A DNA stretch of 64,000 nt, from NCBI RefSeq assembly GCF_001435445.1, contig NZ_AZDH01000026.1, positions 2,055-66,054 on the forward strand, written 5' to 3'. Shown piece by piece: positions 60,395 through 64,000 of the stretch. The position numbers were made by a program, and so were the translations under genes. Origin of the DNA: Companilactobacillus kimchii DSM 13961 = JCM 10707 (GTDB taxonomy: Bacteria; Bacillota; Bacilli; Lactobacillales; Lactobacillaceae). Every line of letters begins with the position of its first letter. Position 1 is the first letter of the stretch. The notes under the pieces were generated by a model. It was given only the letters and a program-made list of their open reading frames with translations. It had not been told where the DNA came from and ran no database searches.

Positions 60395-61144
60395 ATGAAA
60401 AAAGTTTTATCTATCGCTTTATTAAGTACAGTAGCATTAGCAGGGGTATTTACTTCAACAAATACTGCTCAAGCCGCAGTTTTAACTGGTAACAATCAAG
60501 TTAAGGTTGAAAAAGGTGATTCTTATAAGAGCATTGCTGAAGCTAACGGAATTAGTATTTCCGCACTTGAACAAGCAAACGGCCGTGAAGTTGGCGGATT
60601 TGACTTGATTTTCCCAGGAGATGTTATTACATTACCTGGTTCAACAGCAACAACTACAACTGATAATACAAATACACAAGCATCACAAAATGTATTACCA
60701 ACAACACAAACATCAACAGATACTACTACACAAGCATCAAATGATACACAAAATACTGATACTACAACAACACAAGATACAAGCGCTCAACAGGCAACTA
60801 CACAAAACACAACGGATAGTTCACAAGCTACGACACAAGCTGCTTCTACACAAACAACAAGTACAACATCAACAACAGCTAGTGGTACATTTAAGATTAG
60901 TTTCTATGATCCATCTGTTTTAGGTTCAAATATGGGTTACGGTGGTGTCGCTGCCAATCTTTCAGTATTCCCTAAAGGTACACAATTAAAGATTACATTA
61001 GCCGACGGAACTGTACTATACAGAACTGTAAATGATACAGGAACATTCGCTAACTCAAATTCACAACAATTAGATGTTGCTATGCCTAGTTCATCAATTC
61101 CTTCATATGGTGTAACTACAGCTTCAGTTGAAGTAATTTCTTAA
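60395..61144 (+). CDS. Secreted LysM and double-psi beta-barrel protein
   Basis: The 249-residue protein has a signal peptide (SIALLSTVALAGVFTSTNTA, site AQAA). One LysM domain (about 35-82: VKVEKGDSYKSIAEANGISI) is followed by a Thr/Gln/Ser-rich linker (about 85-168). A C-terminal RlpA-like double-psi barrel (about 170-249) has FYDPSVLGSNMGYGG and VNDTGTFANSNSQQLDVAM. It probably binds peptidoglycan and may be a cell-wall lytic enzyme, though the 3D-type catalytic acids are not clear. It has its own terminator. Confidence 0.87.
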   Translation: MKKVLSIALLSTVALAGVFTSTNTAQAAVLTGNNQVKVEKGDSYKSIAEANGISISALEQANGREVGGFDLIFPGDVITLPGSTATTTTDNTNTQASQNVLPTTQTSTDTTTQASNDTQNTDTTTTQDTSAQQATTQNTTDSSQATTQAASTQTTSTTSTTASGTFKISFYDPSVLGSNMGYGGVAANLSVFPKGTQLKITLADGTVLYRTVNDTGTFANSNSQQLDVAMPSSSIPSYGVTTASVEVIS

Positions 61145-61171
61145 TTACTAAAAAATATAAAGACAATTACA

Positions 61172-61204
61172 GAAATCTCTCTATTAATTTAGAGAGATTT
61201 TTTT
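61172..61204 (+). terminator. Terminator after the LysM gene
   Basis: AAATCTCTCT and AGAGAGATTT form the stem with loop ATTAATTT and a T run. The stretch 61205-61420 shows no gene; it is AT-rich. Confidence 0.83.
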
Positions 61205-61422
61205 AATAAATGTTTAATTTTTCTAATGTTTATTAGTGTTAGAAAATAAATTTATAATTTTTTTATTCTTACAAAAATATAATTTATTCGTTATAAAAGT
61301 TGTCACGGTAGACTTAGCTAAAGGTTATAAAACGGGCATTTTATTAAATATCATGTTATAAATGACGCTTGGCACAAAAACGTAAAATTAGAAACTTGAC
61401 TACAAAAACTTATTTTTATTGA

Positions 61423-61451
61423 TTGACAATTTAAAAATTAGATTGTATTAT
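61423..61451 (+). promoter_or_regulatory. Promoter of the T-box metQ operon
   Basis: TTGACA (61423-61428), 17 bases, TATTAT (61446-61451). It is a near-consensus sigma-A promoter. Confidence 0.8.
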
Positions 61452-61457
61452 CAAATC

Positions 61458-61763
61458 ATCAATTAACAAAAGACATTTATTAAACAAAGTGATCGGGGGA
61501 AGTAATTCAACCTCGTTAGTACAGAAAACCTCTATTTGCTGAGATGAGGGCGACGACTTGAATGAAAATGACCCGTGATTGGTGCGCTGAATCCTTTCGG
61601 ATAAAGATGCAATGGTTGGTACCCTTTACAGTACACGCGTATAGAAACTTTGTACGTTGTTAAGGGGATAAGTGTAAATTTATTCCGAATTAGAATGGTA
61701 CCGCGCAATAGCCGCTTCTAAATATGAACATAGTCTGTTCATGTTTGGAAGTGGCTTTTTTGT
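61458..61763 (+). ncRNA. T-box riboswitch leader, probably methionine
   Basis: The leader contains AGTAA near the base of stem I, a long stem I, and the T-box sequence AATGGTACCGCG at 61694-61705, which pairs with the tRNA NCCA end. The intrinsic terminator pairs GCCGCTTC (61711) with GAAGTGGC (61749) and ends in Ts. Near the specifier loop GAATGAAAATGACC is seen, so the codon is ATG (Met), followed by A. The downstream metQ supports Met. Uncharged tRNA-Met would stabilise the antiterminator and turn on the operon. Confidence 0.85.
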
Positions 61764-61812
61764 TTTTATAGATATTTTTGGTTAGTTAAGAAACAAGTAA
61801 GGTGGGAAAAAG

Positions 61813-62631
61813 ATGAGTAAATTTAAGAATTTGGGTAAGGTAATCCTATTAGCTTTTACAGCATTATTTATTTTCGTATTGGCTGGTTGTGGTAACCAAA
61901 ATAAGGAACAAACAGTTAAAGTTGGAATCAATCCTTCGGATGCTGCAATTTGGAAAGTAGTAAAGAAAAATGTAAAGAGTGAAGGTATCAACTTAAAGGT
62001 CGTTGAATTCAATGATTACAATCAACCTAATACGGCTTTGGTTCAAGGGGAAGTTGATATCAACGCTTATCAACATACATTCTTCTTAAATTCATGGAAT
62101 AAGGCACATCATTCTGATCTAGTATCAATTGGTAAAACAGTTATTCAACCAATGTCCCTATATTCACATAAGATCACAAAGCTTAGTCAGTTAAAGAATG
62201 GTGCTAAGATTGCCATTCCTAACGATGCTTCTAATGAAGCCCGTGCATTACAATTGCTAGAAGCTAATGGACTTTTGAAACTTGATAGTGGTGTGAAATT
62301 ACCGTCAACAAAGAACATCAAAGAAAATAAATTAAACTTGAAATTTACAACACTTGATGCTGCACAAACAGCACGTTCATTAGATGACGTTGATGCCGCA
62401 ATCGTCAATGGTAATGTTGCTAGTGATGCCAAACTTGATCCATCAAAGGCCGTTGTAACTGAAAAGGTTAATAAGAAGTCACAACCTTGGATCAACATCA
62501 TTGTTACTCAAAAGAAAAACAAAGATAACAAGACTTACAAGAAAGTTGTTAAGGCATTCCAAACAAAGTCAGTTGCTAAAGAAATCAAGAAGGTTTACGG
62601 CGAGAGTGCTGTACCAGCTTGGAATAAGTAA
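61813..62631 (+). CDS. metQ: Methionine-binding lipoprotein MetQ
   Basis: The 272-residue substrate-binding protein belongs to the NlpA/MetQ family. It has a lipoprotein signal (ALFIFVLAGCGNQNK, LAGC lipobox at about 22-25) and the type II binding fold (VKVGINPSDAAIWKVV, GEVDINAYQHTFFLNSW, AAIVNGNVASDAKLDP). It would deliver D- or L-methionine to the MetNI transporter, whose genes should lie beyond the window. The T-box leader controls it. Confidence 0.93.
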   Translation: MSKFKNLGKVILLAFTALFIFVLAGCGNQNKEQTVKVGINPSDAAIWKVVKKNVKSEGINLKVVEFNDYNQPNTALVQGEVDINAYQHTFFLNSWNKAHHSDLVSIGKTVIQPMSLYSHKITKLSQLKNGAKIAIPNDASNEARALQLLEANGLLKLDSGVKLPSTKNIKENKLNLKFTTLDAAQTARSLDDVDAAIVNGNVASDAKLDPSKAVVTEKVNKKSQPWINIIVTQKKNKDNKTYKKVVKAFQTKSVAKEIKKVYGESAVPAWNK

Positions 62632-62661
62632 AATGTTTTAAAAATTTGAGGAGGTTTTCAT

Positions 62662-63996
62662 ATGTCAAAATTATCAGATCCGTTAATTCAGAAGTCGATT
62701 GAAGATTTAAAGCAATATATCGCACTACCATCCGTTTCAGCAAAGAATCAATCTATTACTGAGACAGCCGAATTCCTTAAAAATTTACTTCAAGACTTTG
62801 GAGCAGATGCAACAGTTTGGGATGAATATGAATATCCAGTTGTTTTCGCCGAAATTAAACCTAAGAAGCCAAGTAATACCACAATTCTTATTTACAATCA
62901 TTACGATGTTCAACCGGAAGAACCAGTAGAACTTTGGAACTCAGATCCATTTGAGTTAAAGATTACTGATGATAAGTTCATTGGACGCGGAGTTTCTGAT
63001 TGTAAAGCTGATTTGATCAGTCGAATTACTGCTTTGAAAATTTATCGTCAAGAACATGGTGATCTACCTTGCAACGTTAAGTTCTTAGTTGAAGGACAAG
63101 AGGAAGTTGCTAGTCGTCACTTAGAAGATTATTTGAAGAAATATTCAGACAAACTATCTGCTGATTTGATAATTTGGGAGTCAGGATACAAGAATGAAAA
63201 AGAACAATTCAATTTCACTGGTGGGAATAAAGGAGTTCTATGTTTTGAACTAGAAGCTACTTCTGCCAATATTGATCTTCATTCATCATTCGCCGCTGTA
63301 GTTGATTCAGCTACATGGAGATTGGCTCAAGCATTAGATGCTTTGAGAACTCCAGAGGGTGATATTAAGATTCCTGGTTTCTATGATGATGTTGTTGAAC
63401 CTTCTCAAAGGGAAATTGATTTAGTTAATAAAGCCACTACACCTGATTTGAAATCTAAGTGGGACTTACAAGTACCATTATTGAAGAACAAGTCAGTTAA
63501 TTACAATTTGACATTTAATCCTACTATTAATATAGAAGGAATTAGCAGTGGTTGGGAAGGCGAAGGAGTAAAAACTGTTACTCCTAAAGCTGCCAAGGCT
63601 AAATTGGAATTCAGATTGGTGCCTAATCAAGATCCACATGATCTTTTTGATAAACTAACTAAATATTTGAATGATCAAGGTTTTAAAGATATTAAAGTTA
63701 AATATCTATTGGGTGAAAAGGGTTATCGTTGGGACCTCGACAGTCCAATCGTTAATAAGCTAATTGGAACTGCCGAAGACTTCTTTGGTGGAGCTGATAA
63801 AGTTGAAGCTTTACCATCAAGTCCCGGTACTGGTCCAATGTACTTGTTAAATGAATATACTCATGCCTCAATTGTTTCAACTGGTGTAAGTTATTCCAAG
63901 GCTGGCAATCATGCCCCTAACGAAAATATTAGAATTAAAGATTACCTAGATTTCATTGATTTCTTTGATCAATTCTTAGGTAAATTAAGGGAGTAA
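62662..63996 (+). CDS. M20 family metallopeptidase (dipeptidase-like)
   Basis: The 444-residue enzyme of the M20/ArgE/DapE family is a two-zinc hydrolase. The first metal ligand lies in YNHYDVQP, the bridging Asp in FIGRGVSDCKAD, and the catalytic Glu pair in LVEGQEEVASRHL. A dimerisation lid lies at about 190-330. The end has SSPGTGPMYLLN and SYSKAGNHAPNENI, where the last His is a ligand. It follows metQ by 30 bases with GAGGAGG, so its task in methionine uptake may be to release Met from dipeptides. It ends four bases before the window limit. Confidence 0.93.
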   Translation: MSKLSDPLIQKSIEDLKQYIALPSVSAKNQSITETAEFLKNLLQDFGADATVWDEYEYPVVFAEIKPKKPSNTTILIYNHYDVQPEEPVELWNSDPFELKITDDKFIGRGVSDCKADLISRITALKIYRQEHGDLPCNVKFLVEGQEEVASRHLEDYLKKYSDKLSADLIIWESGYKNEKEQFNFTGGNKGVLCFELEATSANIDLHSSFAAVVDSATWRLAQALDALRTPEGDIKIPGFYDDVVEPSQREIDLVNKATTPDLKSKWDLQVPLLKNKSVNYNLTFNPTINIEGISSGWEGEGVKTVTPKAAKAKLEFRLVPNQDPHDLFDKLTKYLNDQGFKDIKVKYLLGEKGYRWDLDSPIVNKLIGTAEDFFGGADKVEALPSSPGTGPMYLLNEYTHASIVSTGVSYSKAGNHAPNENIRIKDYLDFIDFFDQFLGKLRE

Positions 63997-64000
63997 TTAT

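Noticed and set aside
60621-60923. 100-residue frame rich in His, Gln and Leu
   Set aside because: It is a shifted reading of the Thr/Gln repeat linker of the LysM protein.

Overview
The window is low-GC, gene-dense Firmicutes chromosome and fits a heterofermentative-type or facultative lactic acid bacterium of the Lactobacillaceae. The evidence is a pta/ackA/adhE acetyl-CoA branch, an oleate hydratase, a met-type T-box leader, WxL-like surface proteins, a cda-glm operon and a tmRNA tag of the lactobacillus type (AKNNNNYALAA). The gene set resembles Companilactobacillus most, but that genus is an inference from protein style, not a demonstrated placement.

Layout. Positions 1-514 are the tail of a tRNA array (Trp, His, Gln, Cys, Leu) ended by a terminator. 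Positions 679-3391 hold an overlapping pair: a fused DNA-methylase/specificity-like protein whose catalytic motif is altered, and an alternative sigma-70 factor. Positions 3381-11314 are small regulators, acetyltransferases, a HAD phosphatase and two nucleases, with the ung-pta-tsaE-GNAT operon. Positions 11427-19933 carry cell-wall precursor and c-di-AMP genes: murB, a cation/proton antiporter, cdaA-cdaR-glmM and glmS. glmS has an operator-like array in its promoter region. Positions 20016-26311 hold an amino-acid permease, a VanZ-like protein, a YebC protein and an RpiR regulator divergent from two Gfo/Idh/MocA oxidoreductases. Positions 26399-32261 carry the complete comGA-GG competence pseudopilus operon, then a ytxK-like methyltransferase and ackA. 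Positions 32428-37385 hold oleate hydratase and adhE, separated by a 660-base gap that appears to encode a folded RNA. Positions 37655-53806 are transporters (UMF1, SMR, two further MFS, CDF with its ArsR regulator), small membrane proteins, two secreted surface proteins that share a C-terminal domain, and a 51-residue cysteine-rich protein.

The tmRNA gene lies at 53951-54312. It is followed to about 59577 by an accessory stretch that looks like a decayed phage or island: a DUF1492-like phage protein, tandem 79-residue paralogues, several unassigned small proteins, a frameshifted gene, and a type I toxin-antitoxin locus with a 27-residue holin-like toxin. The window ends with a YitT-type membrane protein, a LysM/double-psi-barrel secreted protein, and a T-box-controlled metQ plus M20 peptidase operon that continues past the window end.

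The features most worth follow-up are four. They are the 51-residue nine-cysteine protein, the structured RNA candidate between oleate hydratase and adhE, the methylase/sigma pair, and the tmRNA-adjacent island with its toxin-antitoxin locus and tandem paralogues. No CRISPR array, complete prophage or intact insertion sequence was seen. All family assignments are from reading translated sequence; no database search was run.
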